From Alphaproteobacteria bacterium (lineage in GTDB: Bacteria; Pseudomonadota; Gammaproteobacteria; Burkholderiales; Burkholderiaceae_C), in assembly GCA_030054175.1 (NCBI GenBank), contig JASGCM010000012.1, forward strand, positions 1 through 64,000: DNA of 64,000 nucleotides. The letters are read 5' to 3'. The notes beneath the pieces are model-generated. The model was not told where the DNA came from. It saw only the letters and a list, made by a program, of their open reading frames with translations, and did no database searches. The translations under genes and the position numbers were made by a program. This document shows, one piece after another, positions 8,469 through 17,376 of this stretch; the first letter of the stretch is position 1; each line of letters begins with the position of its first letter.

Positions 8469-8747
8469 ATGAGCGAACAATTCCTTTCCGAAGTCGATTT
8501 GGCCGCCCGCTGGGCGATGAGTAGCAAGCCCCTGACACGCTGGCGCGGTAAACGACGCGGGCCGCCCTTCGTCAAGTTGGGCGGCGCGGTGCGCTACGCG
8601 ATGAGCGACGTGCTCGAGTTTGAGCGCACAGGCCTGCGCAAGCCCCTGCCTAGACAGGTCACGCCAGGCGAACCAACCCCGCCCGAGGTCATCCAAAATC
8701 TGACTGTCCGCGATGTGGTGGCAGTCCTCCGCGCAGACGTGCAGTGA
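8469..8747 (+). CDS. small helix-turn-helix DNA-binding protein
   Basis: A 92-residue AlpA/excisionase-like protein. The core (FLSEVDLAARWAMSSKPLTR then PPFVKLGGAVRYAMSDVLEF) is the winged helix-turn-helix used by phage-type excisionases and HTH_17 proteins. The ATG at 8469 has a textbook GGAGG 5 bases upstream, so the upstream in-frame ATG (8406) is discarded. Such proteins regulate or assist excision of mobile elements, which fits its position next to a recombinase; the actual target is unknown. Confidence 0.75.
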   Translation: MSEQFLSEVDLAARWAMSSKPLTRWRGKRRGPPFVKLGGAVRYAMSDVLEFERTGLRKPLPRQVTPGEPTPPEVIQNLTVRDVVAVLRADVQ

Positions 8748-8788
8748 TCACGTCCGGACCAAGGGACGAAGAACCCAGCTGCAATAAC

Positions 8789-8829
8789 TGTGGACGCGGG
8801 TTCAATTCCCAAGCACGGAATCGAACTGC
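8789..8829 (+). repeat. tmRNA 3'-end-like fragment 1 (possible attachment-site remnant)
   Basis: GTGGACGCGGGTTCAATTCC (8790-8809) looks like the T-arm of a proteobacterial ssrA gene, but the sequence diverges right after it. A reverse-complement T-loop (GGAATCGAAC) follows, so the two halves form an imperfect hairpin. Two related copies occur at 11950 and 14040, each at a border between gene modules. Confidence 0.5.
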
Positions 8830-8852
8830 ATTTTTGATCGGACTTTAACGAG

Positions 8853-9368
8853 CTATTTTTCTGACTCAGCCCAACGGCTCACTTCTTTTGCCATTGCCGC
8901 ATCGAGCGCCGTGAGAGCTTCGCTGGCTGAATCAAATTCAGCAGTCTCCAATGAATCTGCATCCACAACGGTGACGTTGGCGCCAATAGCCCTAAGATTC
9001 TCTATAAGCGTATTTGCCAATTTCATCCTTCGGCCACCCTCCCAGCTGTATGGCTTGCTCAGAAGTACATCGATCGGAATCTTCTGGCTCACAGCATATT
9101 CGGCCGCAAATGTCGCCATCGCGCTACCAGCCTTCCCGCCTGCGCCGACAACCAAAAGCACATTCTCAGCATCGTCGAGCAGCGCTTTCAACGCTTCGCG
9201 ATCAAAGTCCCAGCCGTCAAGCCCAGTCTTATAGGCGTCGAGTGTTGAGATGCGAATGGCGTGATGGTTGGCATGCACGAAAGAATCGGCTTCATACCCT
9301 TGGATCAACCGTGTTGCTCCCGTGCCGAATCCCAAAATGAGGTGCGTCTGCATAGCGGATTTATTCAT
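8853..9368 (-). CDS. miniature FtsZ/tubulin-like protein
   Basis: A 171-residue protein whose order of elements resembles the FtsZ/tubulin GTPase core: GFGTGATRLIQGY near the start, VLLVVGAGGKAGSAMATFAA in place of the GGGTGTG loop, then VLLSKPYSWEGGRRMKLANT, closely like the FtsZ strand with Phe/Tyr-Ser-x-Glu-Gly-xx-Arg. It is about half the length of FtsZ, and the phosphate-binding loop is altered, so GTP hydrolysis or polymerisation is doubtful. The ATG at 9368 overlaps the upstream TAA and has GGGAGAGAG before it. It is the last gene of a leftward operon with an unknown protein and a macrodomain. Confidence 0.6.
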   Translation of the reverse strand: MNKSAMQTHLILGFGTGATRLIQGYEADSFVHANHHAIRISTLDAYKTGLDGWDFDREALKALLDDAENVLLVVGAGGKAGSAMATFAAEYAVSQKIPIDVLLSKPYSWEGGRRMKLANTLIENLRAIGANVTVVDADSLETAEFDSASEALTALDAAMAKEVSRWAESEK

Positions 9369-10204
9369 TATTTCGCTCTCTCCCAAACTCCAACGTTCCC
9401 GATGCCACCATAGGGATACCAGCCCAAGTGGTTCGAGTACCCAGGCCATGGTGCTGGAAGATTTTTGTGAGATCCCATGCCACCAGAAACGAAAACGTCT
9501 GGCACACCAGCAGGATTGCCCATGACCACGCGCGCAAGTACAGCCTGAGGATCTGTAAAGTCAGTCCAGTTAAAGCCAAACCCGTGTCCTGGCTGTATGA
9601 CAGCAATGGCACCTGCGCACAGCGCGTTCCCGGTGTACAGAGCCTCATAGGCTGCAGCACCATCTGCGTTGAGGTAGAGCAAGCTAAATCGCGCGGGTCC
9701 ATGATTTTCAGGTGCTGACGCATTCCGTTCCATAACTACCCACTCGCAAAATGGTTCTCCTGACCTGCGATCTGCGTATTGGGTCGCTTGCTCAGCCTCC
9801 GTCTCTGTCAATCTTGGCTGACTCCACCCATTCGGTACCAGCTCGCAAAGTGAGACGCCCCGCCGTCCCAAAACTTGATATTTGCTGAAGGGTCTCGTTT
9901 CCAACTCATTGATGAAATTTTCACGTCCATATCGATAATCGACGTAGACGAAACTGTGAAACCATCGCCCTAAATATTTGACCGGCCCACCATCATTTCC
10001 GCAAGCCGGGTAATAGAGCGAACCAGCCAATATCTCCCGCAGAGGGAAGGGTTCGTCCACGATCGTTTTTTCATCAAGACATGCCAACCACTCTGGCAAA
10101 AATAAAGAAGCATCACTCAGAGTGAGTTGTCCAGATTTAGTCTTCTTTGCCACGCGATATTCCAAAAATGACTCACGCAAACGCCTGAACCAAAGCCTTC
10201 TCAA
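9368..10204 (-). CDS. unknown protein of macrodomain/FtsZ-like operon
   Basis: A 278-residue protein with no signal peptide or membrane helix that I do not recognise. The C-terminal half is rich in Gly, Asn, Trp and Phe (GHGFGFNWTDFTDPQAVLAR; NLPAPWPGYSNHLGWYPYGG), and conserved-looking charged positions lie in the middle (EWVVMERNASAPENHG). The TTG start at 10204 is preceded by GGAAG and overlaps the macrodomain gene by 32 bases; a GTG lies a little further in. Its place between a macrodomain and an FtsZ-like protein suggests one joint system. An ADP-ribosyl or nucleotide-linked activity is a guess from that neighbour only. Confidence 0.6.
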   Translation of the reverse strand: MRRLWFRRLRESFLEYRVAKKTKSGQLTLSDASLFLPEWLACLDEKTIVDEPFPLREILAGSLYYPACGNDGGPVKYLGRWFHSFVYVDYRYGRENFINELETRPFSKYQVLGRRGVSLCELVPNGWSQPRLTETEAEQATQYADRRSGEPFCEWVVMERNASAPENHGPARFSLLYLNADGAAAYEALYTGNALCAGAIAVIQPGHGFGFNWTDFTDPQAVLARVVMGNPAGVPDVFVSGGMGSHKNLPAPWPGYSNHLGWYPYGGIGNVGVWERAK

Positions 10205-10685
10205 AAACTTCCTTCAGCGCAGTCGATGTGACGCAGATGCGCACACGCTGCAGTGGAGATCCGTTTGCTGAATGCCATGCCAGTGCGCGTGCGGTGTAGT
10301 CGGCCGACAGCTCAGGTGGGCAACGGAACACGCCCGTTCCTATGGCAGGCATCGCCAGCGATTGAATGCCATGCTCAGTGGCGAGTCGAAGCGCAGAGTC
10401 AATGGCCAACGCCAGCACTCGATCCGCTTCTGGGTTGTCTAGGAAGGACTCAGCTACTGTGTGAATCACCCAGCGGTTAGGCAAATTAAAGCCAGGCGTG
10501 ATAACCGCCCTGCCACGGGCAACGGGTGCAAGCGTTTCACAGTAGTCCTCCAACTCCGGCCCTGCAGCCATGTGAATGGCTCCAGCCACACCCGAGCCCA
10601 TCCGCAGATTGGGATTCGCGCTGTTGACCACCGCCTCAATGTCGGCCTGGCGGGCAATGTCCCCAATGACGACTTCGACCTTCAT
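10173..10685 (-). CDS. macrodomain protein (ADP-ribose binding/hydrolase)
   Basis: A 170-residue single macrodomain. Diagnostic features are GDIARQ near the start, EAVVNSANPNL (adenosine-site Asn), the GSGVAGAIHMAAG phosphate loop and the C-terminal SLAMPAIGTGVFRCPPE loop. Macrodomains bind or remove ADP-ribose, and in bacterial conflict systems they often act as antitoxins to ADP-ribosyltransferases. The start at 10685 makes a four-base ATGA overlap with the upstream membrane-protein gene; 10691 is an alternative. No canonical DarT partner is visible next to it. Confidence 0.9.
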   Translation of the reverse strand: MKVEVVIGDIARQADIEAVVNSANPNLRMGSGVAGAIHMAAGPELEDYCETLAPVARGRAVITPGFNLPNRWVIHTVAESFLDNPEADRVLALAIDSALRLATEHGIQSLAMPAIGTGVFRCPPELSADYTARALAWHSANGSPLQRVRICVTSTALKEVFEKALVQAFA

Positions 10686-10945
10686 GCCCATTCAGCCGCC
10701 TTCGCCTTACGGTACGCCACAGCCCCCAGCAACCACAGGCCACGCAAAGCGTACACGGCAACGGCAACGATTCCCGTCAGAAAAAGAGAAATCGCTGGCA
10801 AGGCTGTTTTTGATACACCATGTGTGATCAAATCTTGGTCCGTCATTCCAGCGGTATCTGTTGCATACCACTGAAAGTACCCGAAGACTATTAGCGCCAA
10901 GTTCGTCAGGAGGTAGGCCCAGAAGAACTTTTTGTGGAAGCTCAT
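10682..10945 (-). CDS. small two-helix membrane protein
   Basis: An 87-residue protein with two hydrophobic segments (FFWAYLLTNLALIVFGYF and AISLFLTGIVAVAVYALRGL) and a basic C-terminus. The start is uncertain: an in-frame ATG at 10978 and a GTG at 11020 exist, but their extra codons do not look coding. It is the first gene of the operon with the macrodomain and FtsZ-like proteins, so it may anchor that system at the inner membrane. Confidence 0.6.
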   Translation of the reverse strand: MSFHKKFFWAYLLTNLALIVFGYFQWYATDTAGMTDQDLITHGVSKTALPAISLFLTGIVAVAVYALRGLWLLGAVAYRKAKAAEWA

Positions 10946-11051
10946 GGCTGGTCGAGGTATTTTGTCAAGAGACGTCATAGGGCTACTAAGAAGATGCAGT
11001 GTCTTTGGACTGACCGACACTGCGGGGCGGAGGTCGTTCTAATATTGGAAT

Positions 11052-11080
11052 ATCCTATCCCGCGACATTTTGAACGTCAA
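11052..11080 (-). promoter_or_regulatory. promoter of the macrodomain operon
   Basis: On the minus strand a -35 TTGACG (11075-11080), a 17-base spacer and a -10 TAGGAT (11052-11057) fit sigma-70. It lies in the short divergent space before the metallophosphoesterase and would start transcription near 11045, just upstream of the membrane-protein gene. Confidence 0.5.
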
Positions 11081-11100
11081 CACACGCCCTGCGCCTTCAA

Positions 11101-11925
11101 ATGAATTTCAGTCTCTTGCCCGCCCGCCTATGGATCACTGCGGTTCTTTTCATACTATCCTTGATGGGCATGGCTGTGTTTGTAGTGCCTGCAAGCCTGG
11201 AAGTACTGCAGCATGATCTGCGGGCCGCCTCTCAACGACCTAGACCTGGCCTGCGGGTGGTTCAACTTTCGGACCTGCATTTACACGCCGTGGGCGATCA
11301 TGAGCGGAAGGTTGTTCAACATATTCAGGCCCTGCGACCGGACCTCTTGGTGCTGTCGGGTGACATGGTCGATCGCCCCGATGCCTTGCCAGTGCTGACG
11401 GAGTTTTTGGCGGCGGTAGGTCCTGTGCGCACGGTGGCCGTCCCGGGTAATTGGGAGCACTGGAGTGATGTGGATTTTGTGGCTCTGCAAGCACTCATCC
11501 AATCACGCCCAGATGGGCGATTTCTACTCAACGAACGCTGGTCGTTCAAGCATGGCGGTCGCACCGTCGAGGTGATCGGGCTGGACGACTTCACTGCTGG
11601 CCAGCCAGATCTCCAGATGCTCGCGCCAAGTGGCGGATCGGATGTGTCGCTGCTGGTTCAGCACTCGCCGGGTTTTTTCGATAACGTCGAAGTGGGCCGG
11701 CGCATGGGTGGGGTGCGATTTGACTTGTGCCTGTCCGGGCACACCCACGGCGGCCAGATTGCATTTTGGGGGTGGGCACCATTTCGGCCCGTGGGCAGTG
11801 GCCATTTTGTGACTGGCTTCTATGATGTGCCCGGCTGTCGCCTATTTGTGTCCAAAGGCGTGGGTACCTCGGTGCTACCTGTGCGTTGGGGGGCAGCGCC
11901 CGAAGTGGTGGCGTTCGACCTCTGA
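11101..11925 (+). CDS. membrane-anchored calcineurin-like metallophosphoesterase
   Basis: A 274-residue protein with an N-terminal membrane anchor (residues about 10-32), followed by a metallophosphoesterase domain: VQLSDLHLH (D58, H60), LLVLSGDMVD (about 84-91), VAVPGNWEH (about 112-120), HSPGFF and SGHTHGGQI near the C-terminus. These are the metal ligands of the YkuE/YaeI branch, whose members act on membrane-linked phosphodiesters such as UDP-diacylglucosamine or lipids. The substrate here is unknown. It is divergent from the macrodomain operon. Confidence 0.88.
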   Translation: MNFSLLPARLWITAVLFILSLMGMAVFVVPASLEVLQHDLRAASQRPRPGLRVVQLSDLHLHAVGDHERKVVQHIQALRPDLLVLSGDMVDRPDALPVLTEFLAAVGPVRTVAVPGNWEHWSDVDFVALQALIQSRPDGRFLLNERWSFKHGGRTVEVIGLDDFTAGQPDLQMLAPSGGSDVSLLVQHSPGFFDNVEVGRRMGGVRFDLCLSGHTHGGQIAFWGWAPFRPVGSGHFVTGFYDVPGCRLFVSKGVGTSVLPVRWGAAPEVVAFDL

Positions 11926-11948
11926 CCTCTCAAAGCTCGGATGCCTTT

Positions 11949-11990
11949 TGCGGACGCAGGTTCAATTCCCAAATCCGAATTGAACTGACT
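11949..11990 (+). repeat. tmRNA 3'-end-like fragment 2
   Basis: GCGGACGCAGGTTCAATTCC (11950-11969) resembles the ssrA T-arm and is followed at once by GAATTGAAC, a perfect 9-bp inverted match to GTTCAATTC. It lies between the convergent ends of the phosphoesterase gene and the Fic gene, filling the intergenic space. See the copies at 8789 and 14039. Confidence 0.5.
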
Positions 11991-11993
11991 TCG

Positions 11994-13043
11994 TCACTTC
12001 AACCCATACCATACGCCGCGCCCGCTGCCGTGCTGCTCCAGATGGTTGCGCTCGGTCAGGTCACGGAAGTGCTGCTTCAGTGTGTTGCGGCTGGCTCCGG
12101 TCAATTTGATGGCATCCATCATCGTGACGCGCCCGTGCTCGCGGGCGAATTCCACGATCTGCAGTGACAGTTCCGGCAGTGCCGCCAGCACGATCTTTTC
12201 ACGCTCGACCTTCTTCTCCAGGCGCCGAACCTGTTCGGCCAGTGAGCGCAAGAAAAACACCAGCCATGGCTGCCAGTTGGGTGCTTCCGTACGGATGGTG
12301 CCCTGTGTTTGGCGCAGCGCCAGGTAATAGGCTTCCTTGTTCAGCTCGATCACGCTCTCCAGCGAGTTATACGGCACATAGGCGTAACCGGCTTGGATCA
12401 GTAGCAGGGTCGTCAGCACCCGGCTCAAGCGCCCGTTGCCATCCTGGAAGGGGTGTATTTCCAGAAACACCACCACGAAGATCGCGATGATCAATAAGGG
12501 GTGCAGATGCCCGTTTTCTCTCTCGCTGTTCACCCAGGACACCAATTCGGCCATCAACCGTGGCGTGTCAAACGGCGTGGCGGTTTCAAAGACGATACCG
12601 ATCTGCGTACCGTTTTTATCAAAAGCGGCGACGCTGTTCGAGTTGGTCTTGTACGCCCCCCGGTGGCGCACATCCTTTTCGCTGTGGCGCAACAGGATCT
12701 GGTGCAACTGCTTGATGTGGTTTTCGTTGAACGGGATGTCCTGCCACGAGCTGAACACCAGATCCATCAGCTCGGCGTAACCAGCCACTTCCTGTTCGTC
12801 GCGGGTGTCGAAAGACTGAATGGCCAGGTTGGAGAGCAGGCGCTCCACTTCCCGGTCAGTCAGCTTGCTACCCTCGATACGGGTTGATGAGCCAATGCTT
12901 TCTATGGTCGCCACCCGCCGCAGCGCTGAGAGACGCTCGGGCGCGAGTGTGCCCAAGGCCCGCCATGCGCCTTTGAACTCGTCGATCCGAGCAATCAGGC
13001 TCAGGATCTCGGGGGTGATCTGTGGGGTATCTGAACGCAGCAT
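11994..13043 (-). CDS. Fic/DOC-domain protein with C-terminal winged helix
   Basis: A 349-residue Fic protein. The active-site motif HPFQDGNGR is at about residues 197-205 and should catalyse AMP (or other nucleotide) transfer to a target hydroxyl. The N-terminal inhibitory helix carries STRIEG (residues 53-58), matching the (S/T)xxxE(G/N) motif of self-inhibited class II Fic proteins. The C-terminal part (VTMMDAIKLTGASRNTLKQH) is a winged helix suited to DNA binding and autoregulation. The internal ATG at 13043 is preferred because the earlier ATG at 13073 lies inside the repeat operator. Confidence 0.9.
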   Translation of the reverse strand: MLRSDTPQITPEILSLIARIDEFKGAWRALGTLAPERLSALRRVATIESIGSSTRIEGSKLTDREVERLLSNLAIQSFDTRDEQEVAGYAELMDLVFSSWQDIPFNENHIKQLHQILLRHSEKDVRHRGAYKTNSNSVAAFDKNGTQIGIVFETATPFDTPRLMAELVSWVNSERENGHLHPLLIIAIFVVVFLEIHPFQDGNGRLSRVLTTLLLIQAGYAYVPYNSLESVIELNKEAYYLALRQTQGTIRTEAPNWQPWLVFFLRSLAEQVRRLEKKVEREKIVLAALPELSLQIVEFAREHGRVTMMDAIKLTGASRNTLKQHFRDLTERNHLEQHGSGRGVWYGLK

Positions 13044-13055
13044 GCAACCAATATT

Positions 13056-13113
13056 ACACCCATTAACACCCATTTAAAAGTCGCACGACCTTGAAATGGG
13101 CGTAAACGGGTGG
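13056..13113. promoter_or_regulatory. inverted-repeat operator upstream of fic
   Basis: Two 20-bp arms (13056-13075 and 13094-13113) match as inverted repeats at 16 of 20 positions around an 18-base centre. Each arm itself holds a tandem pair of an ACACCCATT-like unit, so four related half-sites are present. The site lies directly before the fic start and probably binds the Fic protein's own winged helix. Confidence 0.55.
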
Positions 13114-13141
13114 TTTTTTGGTTTGCTCGGGATCGAACGCG

Positions 13142-13807
13142 CTATGCGTCGGCTTCGTCAAGGTCGTAGTAGCTGTCGTCGACACCAGCGCCAATGTCGA
13201 GCTCCATGTCGTTCATGAGACAGACCCGACCAGCTTTCCAGACTCGCACAACACCTTTGACCAGGATGTTGTCGCCGCTGAAAGGCTTATCAGGGTCTTG
13301 ATCCATGCCGACGTTGCCTTCGACGGGAATCTCCCAAAACTCGCGGGAGTCCTTCAATGCCTCATCGGGTTCAGTCACCTCGAGGCAGGCGCCTTCGAAG
13401 TAGGCGTTCGTATTGGCGGCAGCGTCGGACACGGCATCGTGATCCATCACCGTGTCGTTGGCAAACCGGCCTGCAACATCTTCGATGAAGTCAAGCGTGG
13501 TCAGGAAAACGGCTGGTGGCTCAGGATCACTCTTGATGGCGGAGGCAATCGCATCGGTGATCTGATCCGATACAGAGCTTAAACCAAGGGATGCCGCCCG
13601 AGCGGACAGGCCTGCCACGTCCAAGACGACAAAGTCTGCCCCGGCAATACCGGGTGCTTCTTCGGTTGATGACTGAATTGCCGCCAAGCTGCCATACCCA
13701 AGGCTGGCCGCAAGCAACTGCTGTGTATGACCAAGCGAGATGGAAATGCCAGACACCACGAGGTTTTGGCGGAAGACAAACGCGAGGGAACTGAAGTCGG
13801 ACTTCAT
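13142..13807 (-). CDS. hypothetical protein with glyoxalase-related-like N-terminus
   Basis: A 221-residue acidic protein (many Asp/Glu near the C-terminus, ending DDSYYDLDEADA). The N-terminal SLGHTQQLLAASLGYGSLAA resembles the short helical motif His-x-x-x-Leu-x-x-x-Gly-Tyr-x-x-x-x-Ala found in the so-called glyoxalase-related domain of plasmid and island proteins; I place it there only tentatively. No catalytic residues are visible. It stands alone between a Fic gene and the restriction island. Confidence 0.65.
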   Translation of the reverse strand: MKSDFSSLAFVFRQNLVVSGISISLGHTQQLLAASLGYGSLAAIQSSTEEAPGIAGADFVVLDVAGLSARAASLGLSSVSDQITDAIASAIKSDPEPPAVFLTTLDFIEDVAGRFANDTVMDHDAVSDAAANTNAYFEGACLEVTEPDEALKDSREFWEIPVEGNVGMDQDPDKPFSGDNILVKGVVRVWKAGRVCLMNDMELDIGAGVDDSYYDLDEADA

Positions 13808-14038
13808 TGAAATTCTCCAAATTCTGCGCGGGACGTTGAGCGATTACGCATCCAGCACAGTGGGAATCCCAATGGTCGGATGAAAACTTCGGGGTGCAAG
13901 ATCCTTTTTTGAGTCGCTCACAACTCAGGCGGGTGCCTGGACAAAATTTTACGCCAACGGATCGAGGGATTCACGCCAACACCATCCGTTTTCGTGTCGG
14001 GGACCTGGAGTTCGATCTTGCTCAAATGGTTGATCAGT

Positions 14039-14078
14039 TGTGGACGCGGGTTCAATCCCCCAAACAGGAGTCGAACTC
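14039..14078 (+). repeat. tmRNA 3'-end-like fragment 3
   Basis: TGTGGACGCGGGTTCAATCC (14039-14058) is the third ssrA T-arm-like fragment, again followed by a reverse-orientation T-loop (GGAGTCGAAC). It lies just outside the promoter of the restriction/Thoeris operon, in the 13808-14108 gap. I see no supported gene in that gap, though a 66-codon frame at 13894-14094 might be a relic. Confidence 0.5.
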
Positions 14079-14108
14079 GCCTCCCAAGGGGTAGCTGCCA
14101 CATCCGTG

Positions 14109-14153
14109 TTGTTGCAGTCCACGTTGTGGCGCATAATGTCATCAGTTTGATGA
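14109..14153 (+). promoter_or_regulatory. promoter and palindromic operator of the defence operon
   Basis: TTGTTG (14109-14114) and CATAAT (14132-14137) are 17 bases apart and form a plausible promoter. Immediately downstream, TCATCA gtt TGATGA (14139-14153) is a perfect 6-bp inverted repeat overlapping the expected start of transcription. BrxR/CapW-type WYL repressors bind such sites to silence defence operons, so this is the likely self-operator of the next gene. Confidence 0.65.
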
Positions 14154-14230
14154 TGTGAACCGCCTAGCAATGGACAAACATAAAACCAATCGCAGTCTTT
14201 CGGTCGTCTGTCTTGGATGAGGAGCCTTCG

Positions 14231-15139
14231 GTGACTCAACCCCAACGTGTCGAGAACCTGAGCCACGCCCAGCGCGAGCGGCTGGCTTACATCGACTTTC
14301 GTCTCTACTTTTTCGGTGAGATCGGTCGCCCTGACCTGATCGACCGATTCGGAGTGGCACCGGCGGGGGCAACGCGCGACTTGGCGCTGTACCGGGAAAT
14401 CGCGCCGCAGAACATCACCTTTGACGGTAGCAACAAGATCTACCGGATCGGGCAGGCGTTCTCCCCGCTGTTCGACCACGCATCGCAGCGCGTGCTGTCG
14501 GCGCTGGCTCTGGGCTTCGGCGATGGTGTGAACGGCGCAACGCAGCCGCTGCTGCCGTGCGAGTCGCCCACCGCCCTGAGCAACCCCAGGATGGATGTGC
14601 TGGCCCCGGTCTGCCGAGCGATCCACGCCAAGCGGCCAGTCGCCATCCGCTATCACTCGATGAGCAGCGGCGAGTCCGAGCGAGTCATCGTGCCCTTCGC
14701 GCTGGTGGATACCGGCCTGCGCTGGCACGTCCGTGCCTTTGATCGCAAGAGCGGAGAGTTTCGGGATTTCGTCGTTACCCGCATCGAAGCGCCAACGTTG
14801 CTCGACGAGGAGCCACAGGCCAACGAACGGCCGGACAACGACATCCAGTGGACGCGCATCGTTGAGCTGGACTTTGTGCCGCACCCGCGCCTTGAACGCC
14901 CCGAGATCATCAAGATGGACTATGGGATGACCGACGGCTCGATCCGGATGCGTGTGCGCGCAGCGGTCGCGGGCTACATGCTGCTGCGCTGGAGCGTGGA
15001 CTGCTCGCCCGACCATCGCCTCAAAGAAGAACAGTACCGCCTGTGGCTCAGCGATCCGCTGGCGCTATACGGCGTTGAGAACGCAAAACTCGCGCCGGGA
15101 TATCAAGCCCCAGCAGGAAAGACATCACGTAAAGGTTAA
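14231..15139 (+). CDS. WYL-domain transcriptional repressor (BrxR/CapW-like)
   Basis: A 302-residue regulator: N-terminal winged helix (about residues 10-75, [20 protein letters not shown]), a central WYL domain ([20 protein letters not shown], then [20 protein letters not shown]) and a C-terminal WCX-like part. This is the architecture of BrxR and CapW, which repress BREX, CBASS and restriction operons until a ligand is sensed. The GTG at 14231 is chosen over the TTG at 14213 because GAGGAG sits 6 bases before it. It precedes hsdM by 7 bases and is probably the first gene of the operon. Confidence 0.85.
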   Translation: MTQPQRVENLSHAQRERLAYIDFRLYFFGEIGRPDLIDRFGVAPAGATRDLALYREIAPQNITFDGSNKIYRIGQAFSPLFDHASQRVLSALALGFGDGVNGATQPLLPCESPTALSNPRMDVLAPVCRAIHAKRPVAIRYHSMSSGESERVIVPFALVDTGLRWHVRAFDRKSGEFRDFVVTRIEAPTLLDEEPQANERPDNDIQWTRIVELDFVPHPRLERPEIIKMDYGMTDGSIRMRVRAAVAGYMLLRWSVDCSPDHRLKEEQYRLWLSDPLALYGVENAKLAPGYQAPAGKTSRKG

Positions 15140-15146
15140 AAACACA

Positions 15147-16686
<1,540 letters not shown>

Positions 16687-16694
<8 letters not shown>

Positions 16695-17376
16695 GGCATT
16701 CTTAGATCATCCTGCTGGGTGGAAGGTTATTACGCTGGAACCCAGGAATGGCTCTGGCTACATTGAGCGAGTGGAAAGCGGAGGAACCCCTAGCACATCC
16801 GTTGATGAGTATTGGGATGGTGATGTTCCTTGGCTAACACCAAAGGAGATTACAAGGGGTAACGGTGCTCTCTATGTATCCAGCACTGAACGCAATATTA
16901 CCGACTTGGGCGTTCAGTCAAGCGCAGCAAAGCTGATGCCTGTTGGTACGGTAATGCTTACAAAGAGAGCGCCTGTCGGTGCCGTGGCGATTTCCACCGT
17001 TCCGATGTGTACCAATCAAGGTTTTCTCAACTTCATCTGTGGTGAGAAACTATTGCCAACTTACCTTGCGTATTGGCTTGTCGCCAACAAGAAGTATCTT
17101 GATGCTGTCGCCAATGGATCTACCTACCCTGAGCTGTACAAAGGCGATCTATTTGAGTTCCAAATGGCGGTGCCTTCGATTGAGCAACAAAAAGAAATAT
17201 TACGCACGATTTCGTCTGCAAAGCAACTCGCACTTTGTCTTGATGCCACGTCCCACTCTGCAATTGAAGTTGCAGATGTCCTGAAGCTTCAAAAGCTACG
17301 TGATCGGATCGACCACTTCTATTCCGCACTGCTCCCGATCATTCTTTCGGGACGTTTTGCTGGAGGTAGCGCATGA
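16687..17376 (+). CDS. hsdS: half-size type I specificity subunit
   Basis: A 229-residue HsdS with a single target-recognition domain ([20 protein letters not shown], then [20 protein letters not shown]; conserved SIEQQKEI at the start of the helical spacer). Normal HsdS proteins have two such domains and about 400-450 residues. A single-domain subunit is expected to work as a dimer and recognise a palindromic bipartite site. The end is natural, not a frameshift: the TGA overlaps the next ATG. The sequence is less GC-rich than hsdM and hsdR, typical of recombining hsdS genes. Confidence 0.85.

Noticed and set aside
8791-14058. tRNA or tmRNA genes at the T-arm-like motifs
   Set aside because: Only the T-arm part is present; no acceptor stem, anticodon arm, tag frame or CCA follows.
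13894-14094. 66-codon plus-strand frame upstream of the restriction operon
   Set aside because: It runs into the tmRNA-like fragment, lacks a ribosome-binding site and shows no family resemblance; at most a relic.
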